From contig NZ_MBPP01000032.1 of the NCBI RefSeq assembly GCF_001858325.1, positions 33,243 through 97,242 on the forward strand: 64,000 bases of DNA, given 5' to 3'. This document shows, piece by piece, positions 55,486-63,883 of this stretch (positions within the stretch are counted from its first letter, which is position 1; each line of letters starts with the position of its first letter). Position numbers and translations under genes: made by a program. Under the pieces are notes generated by a model. The model was given only the letters and a program-made list of their open reading frames with translations, was not told the DNA's origin and did not search any database. The stretch comes from Marinobacter sp. AC-23. GTDB taxonomy: Bacteria; Pseudomonadota; Gammaproteobacteria; Pseudomonadales; Oleiphilaceae.

Positions 55486-56883
55486 ATGACTCATAAGCTA
55501 CCTACGCTGCCTGCATTTAAGCAGGCTCTGATTCCCCTTACGCTTGCTGTTATTTCTGGCTGCAGTCAGGGCAACTCAGACTCCACTGCCAATACCAAGC
55601 CAGCAGAACAGTTGCTTCCCCCGGAAGAGACCGGTGTGCTGGAGGTAGCCACACGCAACGGATCCACCACTTACTATCTCGACCGCCACCAAAACCCGAT
55701 CGGGCCGGAATACAGCCTGATATCACAATTTGCCGCCAGCCAGGGCTGGACGGTTAATTGGACCATGTACGATTCAACTTCGGCGGTCCTCAACGCGCTT
55801 AAGTCTGGCAACACCCACATGGCGGCCGCCGGGTTGACCCACCTGCCCTCGCGCACCAAACAGTTCACCCGCGGCCCGGCCCACACTGAAATCACCGAAC
55901 AATTGGTATGCCATCGTGAGATGCGCCCAATGCCCCGGCTACCAGAAAATATATCCACCATCGATATTACGGTAACCGCCGATTCCAGCTACGCAGAAAC
56001 ACTGAACACGCTCGCCAGCAAGCATGAAGGCATAACGTTTGCTGAAGACGACAGTAAAACAACGGAAGTACTGCTTTCAGATGTGGCCAAACAGGACATC
56101 AACTGCACTGTGGCCGACTCCAACATTGTTCAGGTAATGCGCCGCCACTTCCCCAATCTGGAAGTGGCCATGAACCTGACCCAAGGCAACAACCTGGGCT
56201 GGTACCTACCTGCAGGCTCTGACGACCTGGCCGGAACGGCTCGGCAATGGATGAACAGCACCGAAGGCAACGATGCCATAGGCTACGTAGAGAGCCGCTA
56301 TTACGCTTACATTGGCGAGTTCGACTTCGTTGATCTTAGAGCACTCAACCGCCGCATTGATAAACGCCTTCCGGGGTTCATCAATAGGTTTACCGAGGCT
56401 GAAACAACAACGGGCATGCCCGCCGACCTGTTAGCCGCTCTGGCCTATCAAGAGTCCCACTGGGATCCCTCCGCGGTGTCGCCCACGGGTGTTCGCGGCA
56501 TCATGATGCTGACACGGAATACAGCAGAATCTTTGGGCGTGATGGATCGTCTCGATCCCACAGCGGCTATCGATGGGGGTGCTCGCTATCTGGCAGACCG
56601 CCACCGCAGGTTGCCGGATACCATTCCGGAGCCAGATCGAACGTTCCTGGCGCTGGCCAGCTACAACATTGGCCGCGGCCACCTTCTGGACGCACGCCAG
56701 CTAGCACGGGAGCTGGGCAAGAACCCGGATTCCTGGGAAGACATGAAAGAAGTGTTACCGCTGAAGGCCGACAAACGCTATTACCCGAGCACGCGTTACG
56801 GCTACGCTCGCGGGTATGAGCCAGTGCATTATGTGCAACGCATCCGTAACTATCGGGATGTTATCAGCGCAGCGTTTGAGTAA
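55486..56883 (+). CDS. mltF: Membrane-bound lytic murein transglycosylase F
   Basis: A 465-residue lipoprotein (lipobox VISGC near residue 26). The N-terminal half is a type 3 solute-binding-like regulatory domain (about 45-275). The C-terminal half is an SLT transglycosylase domain with the catalytic Glu in AYQESHWDPSAVSPTGVRG and the family segments ALASYNIGRGHL and YGYARGYEPVHYV. It cleaves peptidoglycan, releasing 1,6-anhydromuropeptides, from the inner face of the outer membrane. Confidence 0.93.
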   Translation: MTHKLPTLPAFKQALIPLTLAVISGCSQGNSDSTANTKPAEQLLPPEETGVLEVATRNGSTTYYLDRHQNPIGPEYSLISQFAASQGWTVNWTMYDSTSAVLNALKSGNTHMAAAGLTHLPSRTKQFTRGPAHTEITEQLVCHREMRPMPRLPENISTIDITVTADSSYAETLNTLASKHEGITFAEDDSKTTEVLLSDVAKQDINCTVADSNIVQVMRRHFPNLEVAMNLTQGNNLGWYLPAGSDDLAGTARQWMNSTEGNDAIGYVESRYYAYIGEFDFVDLRALNRRIDKRLPGFINRFTEAETTTGMPADLLAALAYQESHWDPSAVSPTGVRGIMMLTRNTAESLGVMDRLDPTAAIDGGARYLADRHRRLPDTIPEPDRTFLALASYNIGRGHLLDARQLARELGKNPDSWEDMKEVLPLKADKRYYPSTRYGYARGYEPVHYVQRIRNYRDVISAAFE

Positions 56884-57806
56884 TCATTTATAAATCTTAC
56901 CCGCTCCTTCGGGGCGGGATTTAAAGCGCTTATGCAGCCATAAATACTGATCAGGCTGTTCGCGAACAGTGTCCTCAATGTACTGGTTCCAAACCTCGGT
57001 ATCTTTATACTTATCGGCCCCAAAGCGTCCTGTATCGGCGAGAACACTACGCGATAGCCACCATCGGGCATCCGCAGGTGGCTAACGCAAATAACCGAAG
57101 CGCCGGACACCTTTGCAATATAGCTTGGAGAGGTAATGCAACCCGCCTCCACGCCAAAAAATGGCACGAATAATTCTGTTTTTCTGCCAAAATCCTGATC
57201 GCAAGCAAACCAGACTTCGCCACCTTTCTTTAAAAAGGACACCATTGGCCGCAATTCACGCTTGGTAAACGGCCGGATACCAAAGTGACGGCGGCGGCCG
57301 TTTTCGATCATACGATCAATAACGGGATTGTTGTTGGGCCGGTATACATACCCAGGTTTTTTCAGATGACAGGCAACAAGCGGCAATGCAAAGTCAAAAA
57401 TACTGTAATGGCCGCCAATCAACAGCACGCCCTTGCCCCTGCTTTGGGCTTCTCTGAGATGCTCTAACCCCTGCACCTCGGCCGTTTCGCAATACGGCGA
57501 TACATCACGCCACCAGGAATGGGCGCTTTCCAAAAAGCCACGACTGCATGCAACGAAGTTGTCCTCCACAAGTTCCTTGCGGGCCTGTTCATCAAGTTCA
57601 GGAAAACAGATTTCGAGGTTGCGATCAGCCACTCGCGCACGGGTCTTGAGCTTGCCACTCAAAAACCGACCCAGCCGCGCACCCAGGCGCTGTTTGGTCG
57701 CCATGGGCAATAAAGACAGCAGATATAATAAGAATACAATCGCCCACGAAGGCCATAATCGCGGGTGCCAAAGCTGCGATTTGTTGTTTTTAGACGATTT
57801 GGCCAT
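56884..57806 (-). CDS. LpxL/HtrB-type lipid A acyltransferase family protein (apparent single-base deletion)
   Basis: About 307 residues with an N-terminal membrane helix and the acyltransferase motif H-x4-D in GGHYSIFDFALP near residue 133, plus YRPNNNPVIDRM and GGEVWFACDQDFG. The frame breaks in a G run at 57018-57021; one extra G restores a normal C-terminus that includes TEVWNQYIEDTV and ends right at the mltF stop. It adds an acyl chain to lipid A or a related lipid at the inner membrane. AAGGAAG precedes ATG 57806. Confidence 0.88.
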
Positions 57807-57924
57807 ACTTCCTTGCCTGCAAAAATTGACCAGAGAGCCTGACACAATTTCGGCCCACAGTGTAGGTGAGACTATGAATTAGTAGACACTTCCATTATCA
57901 AATCGCGACAGTCTGAGGTTTTCT

Positions 57925-58428
57925 ATGCCGCCGTTGAACAATATTGTGTTGATAGGTATGCCCGGCTCAGGCAAAAGCACCGTAGGCGTTGTCTTAGCCA
58001 AGGCCAGCGCGCTGGCTTTCGTAGATACGGATTTGTTGATCCAGGCACACGCCGGCCACAGCTTACAGAACATTATCGATAATGAAGGCTACGAGGCTTT
58101 GCGCCGCGTTGAGGAACAGGTGCTGTGCAATCTGGAGGTGGCAGGCCATGTAATCGCGACCGGCGGGAGCGCAGTGTACAGCGAACGTGCGATGCAGCAT
58201 CTCAAGCGCAACAGTGCGATCGTGTTTTTGGATATTTCGCTGGCAACCGTACGCCAGCGCATTGGTGATTTCAGCCTAAGGGGCATTTCCAAGCGCCCAG
58301 ACCAAACACTGGAAGAACTGTTTGCTGAACGTCGCACGCTGTACGCCCGCTACGCCGATCTAATTGTTAACGGCGAGCACAAAACTCAAGACCAGGTATG
58401 TGAGGAAATTCAGAGGGAGGCTTACTAA
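57925..58428 (+). CDS. aroK: Shikimate kinase family protein
   Basis: A 167-residue P-loop kinase: GMPGSGKSTVG at residues 8-18, the DTDLLI shikimate-binding aspartate, and TGGSAVYSERAM as the Walker-B-like segment (GGS instead of the usual GGG). Length is normal for shikimate kinase, which makes shikimate 3-phosphate in aromatic biosynthesis. It is not next to aroB, and the altered GGG motif means it could be a paralogue with another small-molecule substrate. Confidence 0.75.
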   Translation: MPPLNNIVLIGMPGSGKSTVGVVLAKASALAFVDTDLLIQAHAGHSLQNIIDNEGYEALRRVEEQVLCNLEVAGHVIATGGSAVYSERAMQHLKRNSAIVFLDISLATVRQRIGDFSLRGISKRPDQTLEELFAERRTLYARYADLIVNGEHKTQDQVCEEIQREAY

Positions 58429-58594
58429 GAGCCTACGCCGCACTCGCCCTCTTTTTTAGCACCACATCAGCAAATATATACCTCTTCTATCTATTGCCCT
58501 CCCACAGGGCCATAATGACGTTGCCACAAGCCAATAGGCAGGCACAGCCATGCAGGCTGGCGCATGTTGGCTTTCGGGCTAAGAGGGTATTGCC

Positions 58595-58711
58595 ATGAGT
58601 AAAGGAAAAGACAGTAAAAAAGACATCAAAAAGAAGCCTCTTTTAACCGCAAAAGAGAAGAAGGCCCAAAAGGCGTCCAAGAAATCCCCAAAAGATGTTT
58701 TAGGTCATTAA
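58595..58711 (+). CDS. Small lysine-rich protein
   Basis: A 38-codon frame, MSKGKDSKKDIKKKPLL at the start and SPKDVLGH at the end, with about 40 percent Lys. An AGAGGG site is well placed upstream, and the Crp/Fnr gene begins 8 bp after the stop, so it may be translated in one transcript. The strongly basic, low-complexity sequence suggests nucleic-acid or ribosome binding; that is only a guess. Confidence 0.55.
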   Translation: MSKGKDSKKDIKKKPLLTAKEKKAQKASKKSPKDVLGH

Positions 58712-58719
58712 ACACGGCT

Positions 58720-59364
58720 ATGGAAAGCCTGCCTGATCTGACGCCACCCTTTTGTAGCCTGAGCCTGGCGCCAGGTGATGTGCTTTACCAGCAAGGCCAA
58801 ACCGAAAACCACATATACGTAATTGATTCAGGGCACCTCAAACTGGAGCACGTGAATACCACCGGTGCTGCAAGCATTTCGGCGGTTCTGGGGGCCGGGG
58901 AAATACTGGGGCCTGGCCTGGGCAAAACAGCCCGCGCAACACAAACGGTCACCGCGAAAGGGCCCACTTGCGTGCAACGCCACACTGCGAAGGCTTTCAG
59001 GGCGCAGCTGATCAATGATCATGAGCTAATGGCTCGCGTTATCGAGATGCTGGCCCATCGCCAGGAAATCACTGAGCGGCGGCTGTATGCGTTGATGACA
59101 CTGGGCGTGCGTGGGCGCATTGCGGTAGCTTTGCATGATTTGGTTGGCACGGCTGGCGGACACTGCGTTCATGGTCACGAGGTCGATGTGCCCCTGACCC
59201 AGCTAGAGCTCGCAGAGCTGGTCGGTGCCAGCCGACCGGTCGTTAGCTCCGAACTCAACGAGCTGCGTCGCGAGGGGCTTCTGGATTATACCCGTGGGCA
59301 TATTTGCGTTATCGACCTCAAGGCACTGAATGCTTTCTCACAAAGCCTCTTGCCGAACTGTTAG
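58720..59364 (+). CDS. Crp/Fnr-family transcriptional regulator
   Basis: A 214-residue protein with a cyclic-nucleotide-binding-type beta-roll (LAPGDVLYQQGQTENHIYVI), a dimer helix and a C-terminal winged helix (LTQLELAELVGASRPVVSSE). There are no N-terminal clustered cysteines, so it is not an iron-sulfur FNR; a Dnr- or Crp-like sensor is possible. The next gene encodes cytochrome P460, 70 bp downstream, and is a candidate target. Confidence 0.88.
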   Translation: MESLPDLTPPFCSLSLAPGDVLYQQGQTENHIYVIDSGHLKLEHVNTTGAASISAVLGAGEILGPGLGKTARATQTVTAKGPTCVQRHTAKAFRAQLINDHELMARVIEMLAHRQEITERRLYALMTLGVRGRIAVALHDLVGTAGGHCVHGHEVDVPLTQLELAELVGASRPVVSSELNELRREGLLDYTRGHICVIDLKALNAFSQSLLPNC

Positions 59365-59434
59365 AAAGCTGACAGACGAACAACCCATGGTGGAATACGC
59401 TGTGCTTTGGTTAACCCCACAAGAGGCTATTCCC

Positions 59435-60058
59435 ATGCGATTCAAAACAACACTAACCATCACCCTTACCGCTTTACTTGCAGGCACCACACCTTGGGTT
59501 TCGGCGGCTTCGGATGAGATGCAGGACTCCATGGCTGCTGCAAAAAGTGGCGAGTTCTCGCCCTATGTTGATGCCAAAGGCACTATCAGTCGCCCCCCCG
59601 AATTTCGTGACAAATGGGTCCACATAGGCAGCTGGTTTGTGCGCGAAGACGATCAGGCCAGTGGCCCCGGTGTGCACGACGTATACGCGGAACCCTCAGC
59701 CGTAGAAGGCTTTCGGGAAACCGGGCAATGGCCCGACGGAGCCACGCTGGTCAAAGAAATAAGCAGTATTCGTGAGGGCCAGAAAACCACAGGCTTTGCC
59801 CAATGGGCGGGCGAGGCGGGTGTCTGGTTTGTTATGGTGCGCGACCGCCAGAACCGGTTCCCCGAAAATGCGGCCTGGGGTGAAGGCTGGGGCTGGGCAC
59901 TGTTCACAACAGAAAGCCCCGAAACGACCACAACGAAGAACTTCAAAGGCGAAGGCTTTAACAACTGCTTTGGCTGCCACGTTCCGGCGAAAGACACCGA
60001 GTGGGTCTTTATCGAAGGCTACCCGGCTATTCGTGACTCTGCCAACTACGGGAAATAA
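59435..60058 (+). CDS. Cytochrome P460 family protein
   Basis: A 207-residue exported protein (signal peptide ending WVSA). It has a single heme c motif, CFGCH, near residue 188 and the family segments FRDKWVHIGSW and QWPDGATLVKE. Cytochromes P460 oxidise hydroxylamine or nitric oxide; relatives called cytochrome c'-beta bind NO. The lysine or phenylalanine that separates the two functions cannot be assigned here without alignment. Confidence 0.87.
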   Translation: MRFKTTLTITLTALLAGTTPWVSAASDEMQDSMAAAKSGEFSPYVDAKGTISRPPEFRDKWVHIGSWFVREDDQASGPGVHDVYAEPSAVEGFRETGQWPDGATLVKEISSIREGQKTTGFAQWAGEAGVWFVMVRDRQNRFPENAAWGEGWGWALFTTESPETTTTKNFKGEGFNNCFGCHVPAKDTEWVFIEGYPAIRDSANYGK

Positions 60059-60088
60059 CGCGGATCAAAATAACAGGCCACCCGCAGG

Positions 60089-60487
60089 CTACAGGTAAGG
60101 CTCTGACGGTATGACAAGGCCTTCATCCCGCATTTTCCGAATGAATCTGCGGGCATCGCCAGTGAGGTGGCTGCCATCTGCTCGCTGTCGCCCATCGTTT
60201 GGGGCCGCAGTAAATCGACGGCCGAACGATTCATTATGAAATTTTAGTGCCTGGCGCCCTATGCCGCACCTTTTGAACGCGCCGCCATCCTGATCAAGGT
60301 ACATCCACATCAGGTGGTAGTGGCCAGACTCGGTGTTTTTCAGCTCAACTGAGCCAAGTTTCGGGCCATTAACCGACGTAACGGTTATTTCCAGGCCGGA
60401 ATCGTCAATTTCGATATCAACTAACCGGCCATCCGACAGCTTGCAACGCTGCGTGAGTTTGCCTGATGAGATCACCTGTAGTGACAT
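60089..60487 (-). CDS. Conserved hypothetical protein, about 132 residues
   Basis: The frame starts MSLQVISSGKLTQRCKL with GGAGA upstream and overlaps the end of the M14 peptidase gene by 16 bp, so the two are probably coupled. No signal peptide or membrane segment is seen. The middle has a mixed beta pattern (SVELKNTESGHYHLMWMYLDQDG) and the C-terminal half is basic. I do not recognise a family. Confidence 0.6.
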   Translation of the reverse strand: MSLQVISSGKLTQRCKLSDGRLVDIEIDDSGLEITVTSVNGPKLGSVELKNTESGHYHLMWMYLDQDGGAFKRCGIGRQALKFHNESFGRRFTAAPNDGRQRADGSHLTGDARRFIRKMRDEGLVIPSEPYL

Positions 60488-61412
60488 TCCATCTCCAGCG
60501 CCAGCGCGTAGTCGATCGCCGCACACACCGCGACAGCTTGCGCGACATTGCATTGCTCGGGGGTTGCACGGTGGCTGTCGGGATACACCTCCGTAGTGGT
60601 TTTGTAGGGGCGCTGGTGATACTGGCACACAGGCCCAGTTGCTTGAGCGGGTACTGGATAACGCCCCGAGCGACCACCGGTGAACCGAAGATCTCGCCGG
60701 CGGCATCGGCCGGAGCGATATGCGTAACCTGCTCCACCGCCTTGATCACCGCCTGCTGAAAGTCAGGCTGCGGGCTTTCGCTGTCACCGACCAGATAGAA
60801 GCCGTCGGGAATCTCGCCCGGCTCAAATGGCTTGCCGTCGCGAGCTGCCAGAGCAGGACTAAACTCGGTTTCGTCGGTATCGGTGGTCTCGTGCAGATCC
60901 ATGTGCAATACCGCACCATCGCCGATTGTCTTCACCAGTCGCATGAGTGCCGCCGACTCCTCAGCGGGACTGTGTTGGTGGAACGAGCGGTTCGGATCCA
61001 CAGCGTTCGCGTTCCAGCGATGGATGCGCTCATATGCCCAGGGGCTGACACACGGGGCGACCAGCAAGTTGATGCGGCCCGCGTAATCCGCTCCATGCTG
61101 ATCCACGAACAGCAGCGCGCCGTGTACACCGCTGGTCTCATAACCATGTACCCCACCCGTTATCAGCACCACCGGCAGATCCTCACGCCAGTTGCGGCTC
61201 CGGATCGCCATCAGCGGATAACTCTCAGTGCCATAGTCCAGGCGGCCATACTCTTCCACATCGAAGCGCGAGCGCAGGCGTTCGATCACACTCAACACCT
61301 CGATCTCATAGCTGCGCAGGCGGCTCTGCCGCGACAACCACTCGGCGCGCTCCTCATCGCCCCAGGGCGTGCCGGGTGTACCAATTGGATAGGATTCGGG
61401 GGCTGTATTCAT
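60472..61412 (-). CDS. M14-family metallocarboxypeptidase / deacylase (apparent single-base deletion)
   Basis: About 313 residues. Zinc ligands are H-x2-E in GGVHGYETSGVHG near residue 90 and His in VLHMDLHETTDTDE near 175; NAVDPNRSF is the substrate-binding segment. The frame breaks at 60607-60610; adding one C gives APYKTTTEVYPDS, carrying the catalytic Glu, and a stop at 60472. It resembles M14 enzymes near succinylglutamate desuccinylase/aspartoacylase. It probably removes an acyl or amino acid group from a small peptide; the substrate is unknown. Confidence 0.83.
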
Positions 61413-61419
61413 ATCGCGC

Positions 61420-62103
61420 TTATCCTCCTTTAGGCTTGTCGCTTGGAAATACCACTATGTCATCACCTTCCTGCCAAGTCTGGTATTTAACCATGGCCTG
61501 CTGAAACGCTGGGTGTGCCAGCCAGTCTCTCAGCCATTGCTGCAGATTCGGATAGGGCAGACTGTAAAACACCTCCCGATCTACATGGGCGAACTGGCGT
61601 ACAAAAGGCACGATGCCAATATCAGCAATGCTGATGTTATCCCCCAGCAAGTACCTGTTCTTGGCAAGTAAATGCTCTAACGCCTGCAAAAACACCTCGC
61701 CCTGTTGTCGGTACTCCAGTTGGGTTAGTTCTGGATGGCGATCGGCGTATTTATAGCGATCCAGCCAGTGTTTGAATTCGTTATCGTTGCGATCAATCAA
61801 AGCGCTAGCGCTTACCAAATCCGCGTGTAGCAAACCTTGCGGATCATTCTGCTGCAGTGCCCACTCCAGAATTTCCCGGCTTTCCTCAATAAGGCGTCTG
61901 TTAAAGCTACCACCCTCTGCCAACTCCAGAACAGGAACCGTGCCTTTGGGGCTGATAGCCAGCATCTGCGCCGGCTTGTTTTTCAGCACTATCTCGCGCA
62001 ACTCCACCTTCATCTCGGCAAACAAGATCCCGAGCCGAGCGCGCATGGCGTATGGACAACGACGGAAGGAGTACATGCGGCCACAAAGCGTTGGGTTATG
62101 CAT
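61420..62103 (-). CDS. Glutathione S-transferase family protein
   Basis: About 227 residues. The N-terminal thioredoxin-like half has MYSFRRCPYAMRARL with a CPY active-site motif like that of omega-type or glutaredoxin-like GSTs, and SPKGTVPVLEL with the cis-proline. The C-terminal half is all-helical (GDNISIADIGIVPFVRQF). ATG 62103 matches the start of the fold. It is 7 bp upstream of the M14 gene and probably co-transcribed with it. Confidence 0.87.
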   Translation of the reverse strand: MHNPTLCGRMYSFRRCPYAMRARLGILFAEMKVELREIVLKNKPAQMLAISPKGTVPVLELAEGGSFNRRLIEESREILEWALQQNDPQGLLHADLVSASALIDRNDNEFKHWLDRYKYADRHPELTQLEYRQQGEVFLQALEHLLAKNRYLLGDNISIADIGIVPFVRQFAHVDREVFYSLPYPNLQQWLRDWLAHPAFQQAMVKYQTWQEGDDIVVFPSDKPKGG

Positions 62104-62180
62104 TATTCGTAGTGGCTCCAGAGCCTGAATAAATGGCGAAAACGAGCATAGATGCCTGTTCAATAGCCAAATATGTGCAC

Positions 62181-62360
62181 TTAGTTGCCTTCACGTTGAG
62201 AACCTGGCTTAAAAAGTTTAAACCAAGCGATTAAGCCCGCTATAGACGCCAAGCCCAGAAAAACAAAGAATTCTCCGACGTTAAAGTCGCCAACTTTATA
62301 CATTAGCCCCAAGAAAACTAAAAGAAATGTCCCAATGGTGCCGATAACCCTTAAATTCAT
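62181..62360 (-). CDS. Small two-helix membrane protein
   Basis: A 59-residue frame on the minus strand starting MNLRVIGTIGTFLLVF behind a GAGGAT site 8 bp from the ATG. Two hydrophobic segments flank a short polar turn (YKVGDFNVGE) and a basic tail follows. It lies directly downstream of an attC-like site and may be the last, promoter-distal gene of the cassette array. No family recognised. Confidence 0.65.
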   Translation of the reverse strand: MNLRVIGTIGTFLLVFLGLMYKVGDFNVGEFFVFLGLASIAGLIAWFKLFKPGSQREGN

Positions 62361-62387
62361 ATTTTATATCCTCGAAATTTGTGGACT

Positions 62388-62449
62388 CGCATAACACTGT
62401 GCTCTGCGGCGCAGCGTAGGCGCGTCCGGCAACAGCCTCTGGTTAAGCT
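62388..62449 (-). other. attC-like integron recombination site (D)
   Basis: On the minus strand it runs from GCTTAACC to GTTATGCG with an internal GCCGGACGCG...CTGCGCCGCAG inverted arrangement, as in typical attC sites. The stop codon of the HigA-like fragment lies within the left core, as is usual for cassette genes. Confidence 0.75.
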
Positions 62450-62634
62450 GCTTCGAAGTCCAAAGGATGAATACCATCCAAATTGACTGTCCGACGAACC
62501 ACCCCTAGATCGTGCATGTCTTGCATTGCCAACCAGCTCTCAGGAGTACGCCCAAGAACCTTGGATAGCCGCAGAGACATTTCCGGGCTAATACTTTGAG
62601 CAACCGAGACAGAGCGGGGCGGCGTAAAGGCCAC
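62443..62634 (-). pseudogene. Truncated HigA-type antitoxin
   Basis: The 50 C-terminal residues (SISPEMSLRLSKVLGRTPES, then WLAMQDMHDL) match the second half of HigA/VapI-like XRE antitoxins. The N-terminal helix-turn-helix is absent, replaced by unrelated sequence that reads through a degenerate attC-like stretch. No HigB toxin gene is present beside it. It is probably a truncated cassette gene and not functional as an antitoxin. Confidence 0.7.
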
Positions 62635-62657
62635 CCGTGTGACGCGTATGGTTATAC
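62592..62657 (-). other. Degenerate attC-like site (E)
   Basis: On the minus strand GTATAAC, containing the stop of the DUF3703 gene, begins a GC-rich segment with GGTGGCC...ACGCCGCC that ends near GGTTGC. The right core is poor. It may be a decayed attC fused to the truncated higA. Confidence 0.4.
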
Positions 62658-63020
62658 ACCGGACTTGGCTTTTCGAATCAAAGCAGCCAACTCAGGCGCA
62701 ATTGGCATTTTCCTAAACGGGCTGACATTTGCGCCACCCGTATTGCCTTGGGGCACTAACCCAAATACGGTTTTAGTCACAGCCCCAACAATCCTAAAAA
62801 CCTGACCCAGCATTTCTCCGACTGAACGATTACGAGTAGCCCACACCAGCATCAACACATGCACCTTAACGTGCCAATACGTTGATTCCTGCCCAAGCAC
62901 ATGCGCCCGTTCCAGATGAGCAAATTCTTGCTGGGTATCACCGGCTGCCCCTGCCAGCTTTGCATTCGCCAGCTCGGCCTCGACGTAAGATGCTACCCGC
63001 TGTGAGAAAGTACGTTGCAT
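62652..63020 (-). CDS. DUF3703 family protein (cassette gene)
   Basis: A 122-residue cytoplasmic protein with the DUF3703 pattern FAHLERAHVLGQESTYWHVKVH near residue 40, found in many small mobile genes. GGAGG lies 5 bp upstream of ATG 63020. It is bounded by attC-like sites C and E and transcribed toward the left like the other cassette genes. Function unknown. Confidence 0.8.
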   Translation of the reverse strand: MQRTFSQRVASYVEAELANAKLAGAAGDTQQEFAHLERAHVLGQESTYWHVKVHVLMLVWATRNRSVGEMLGQVFRIVGAVTKTVFGLVPQGNTGGANVSPFRKMPIAPELAALIRKAKSGV

Positions 63021-63038
63021 GAAGACCTCCTCGTAGGG

Positions 63039-63123
63039 GTATAACGCGAACAGCACGCGCGGCCACGAAATGAAGGCGAAGCCGCAATGTAGTGGGCGAC
63101 GCAGTGGCTGGCCTGGTTATGTG
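63039..63123 (-). other. attC-like integron recombination site (C)
   Basis: On the minus strand it runs from CATAACCAGGCC to TTCGCGTTATAC, about 85 bp, with inverted GGCCAGCCACTGCG and related internal arms. It lies just upstream of the DUF3703 gene and downstream of the ABM-domain gene. Confidence 0.7.
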
Positions 63124-63157
63124 GATGATCGGCCATGGGCATAAAACCTCTATTTAT

Positions 63158-63454
63158 TCAGCGCGTAAAATCGTCTACTTCATCGTAGGCCGTAGCTGAA
63201 ATTCGCTCGCCTATTTTTCGCATCTCGACCATCTCTGATGGGTTCTCGGAACCCCAAAATGCTTTCCAGCTCTCCATTGAATCCCATTTTGCCACTGTCA
63301 TCACTTCGGTTTTCTCTTCTGCACTGCGAAGCATGAAGCTTCCCATTGCCCCGGGCACCGTCTCATGTATTCTATTCGTTGTGCGGCTCCAGATTTCTTG
63401 AAAGTTCGCGAAGTTCTCTTCCTCAACCTTCCAGCGATATACCACCCGAATCAT
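63158..63454 (-). CDS. Antibiotic biosynthesis monooxygenase (ABM)-domain protein (cassette gene)
   Basis: A 98-residue protein that fits a single ABM/dimeric alpha-beta barrel domain: IRVVYRWKVEEENFANFQEI at the start, GSFMLRS in the middle, TVAKWDSMESWKAFW after it. ABM proteins are small oxygenases or heme-interacting proteins; the name does not imply antibiotic production. AGGAG precedes ATG 63454. It is flanked by attC-like sites B and C. Confidence 0.82.
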   Translation of the reverse strand: MIRVVYRWKVEEENFANFQEIWSRTTNRIHETVPGAMGSFMLRSAEEKTEVMTVAKWDSMESWKAFWGSENPSEMVEMRKIGERISATAYDEVDDFTR

Positions 63455-63469
63455 GATTAACTCCTGCAC

Positions 63470-63545
63470 ACATAACGCGAAGCACAGCGGCCCGTCAGGG
63501 ACGTCCGGCGGCCATCGGCCGCGTACTGATGCGGATTGTTAGAAG
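63470..63545 (-). other. attC-like integron recombination site (B)
   Basis: On the minus strand it runs from TCTAACAATCCGC to CTTCGCGTTATG, about 75 bp, with GCGGCCGATGGCCGC and GCCGGACG inside. This TAACAA...GCGTTA frame is the classical attC layout and is the clearest of the set. Confidence 0.8.
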
Positions 63546-63562
63546 CCCCTATCGCTACTGGC

Positions 63563-63760
63563 TTACTCTTCATATTGGCCGCCCGTGACAGAAAAGCCCA
63601 ATGAGTCACTTCGTGGCCCCTCAATGAAAAGCCGGGTGCCGTCAGAAAACTCTATGCAAGTTTCACTGGGCCTCGGACGTAAAACGCGCGAGACGACTTT
63701 CCCTTCCAAAAGTTTCTGGATAGAGCCAGCTTCCTGCTCCAGGGCGTGTTCTTCCTTCAT
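63563..63760 (-). CDS. Small hypothetical cassette protein
   Basis: A 65-residue protein, MKEEHALEQEAGSIQKLLEG at the start, followed by a beta-rich part (TCIEFSDGTRLFIEG). No family recognised. It is a typical unknown integron cassette product by size, orientation and placement between attC-like sites A and B. Confidence 0.65.
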   Translation of the reverse strand: MKEEHALEQEAGSIQKLLEGKVVSRVLRPRPSETCIEFSDGTRLFIEGPRSDSLGFSVTGGQYEE

Positions 63761-63783
63761 ACCTTTTACTCCGACACTCAGAG

Positions 63784-63883
63784 CTTTTAACGCTTTTGTT
63801 TAGCGGCGACTACGGAGCGGAGCGTAGTAGGCGTCCGGTGTAGGGCCGCCAGGCCCGGAACGCACTACAACAATTTGTTATGC
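63784..63883 (-). other. attC-like integron recombination site (A)
   Basis: On the minus strand it runs from GCATAACAAATTG to AAAAGCGTTAAAAG, about 100 bp, with ACCGGACGCC and an ACTACG/CGTAGT inverted pair near the right side. The stop of the partial gene to the right lies inside it. Confidence 0.75.

Noticed and set aside
56900..56918. CCCGCTCC / GGGGCGGG hairpin after mltF as a terminator
   Set aside because: The stem is short with a wobble and a three-base loop, lies inside the coding end of the convergent acyltransferase, and has no T run, so I did not list it as a feature.
58595..58711. Ribosomal protein bL36 or a histone-like protein
   Set aside because: The Lys-rich small frame lacks the cysteines of bL36 and any histone-like motif.
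60720..61433. 237-codon frame antisense to the M14 gene
   Set aside because: The M14 frame carries all zinc and catalytic residues; the antisense frame is a shadow.
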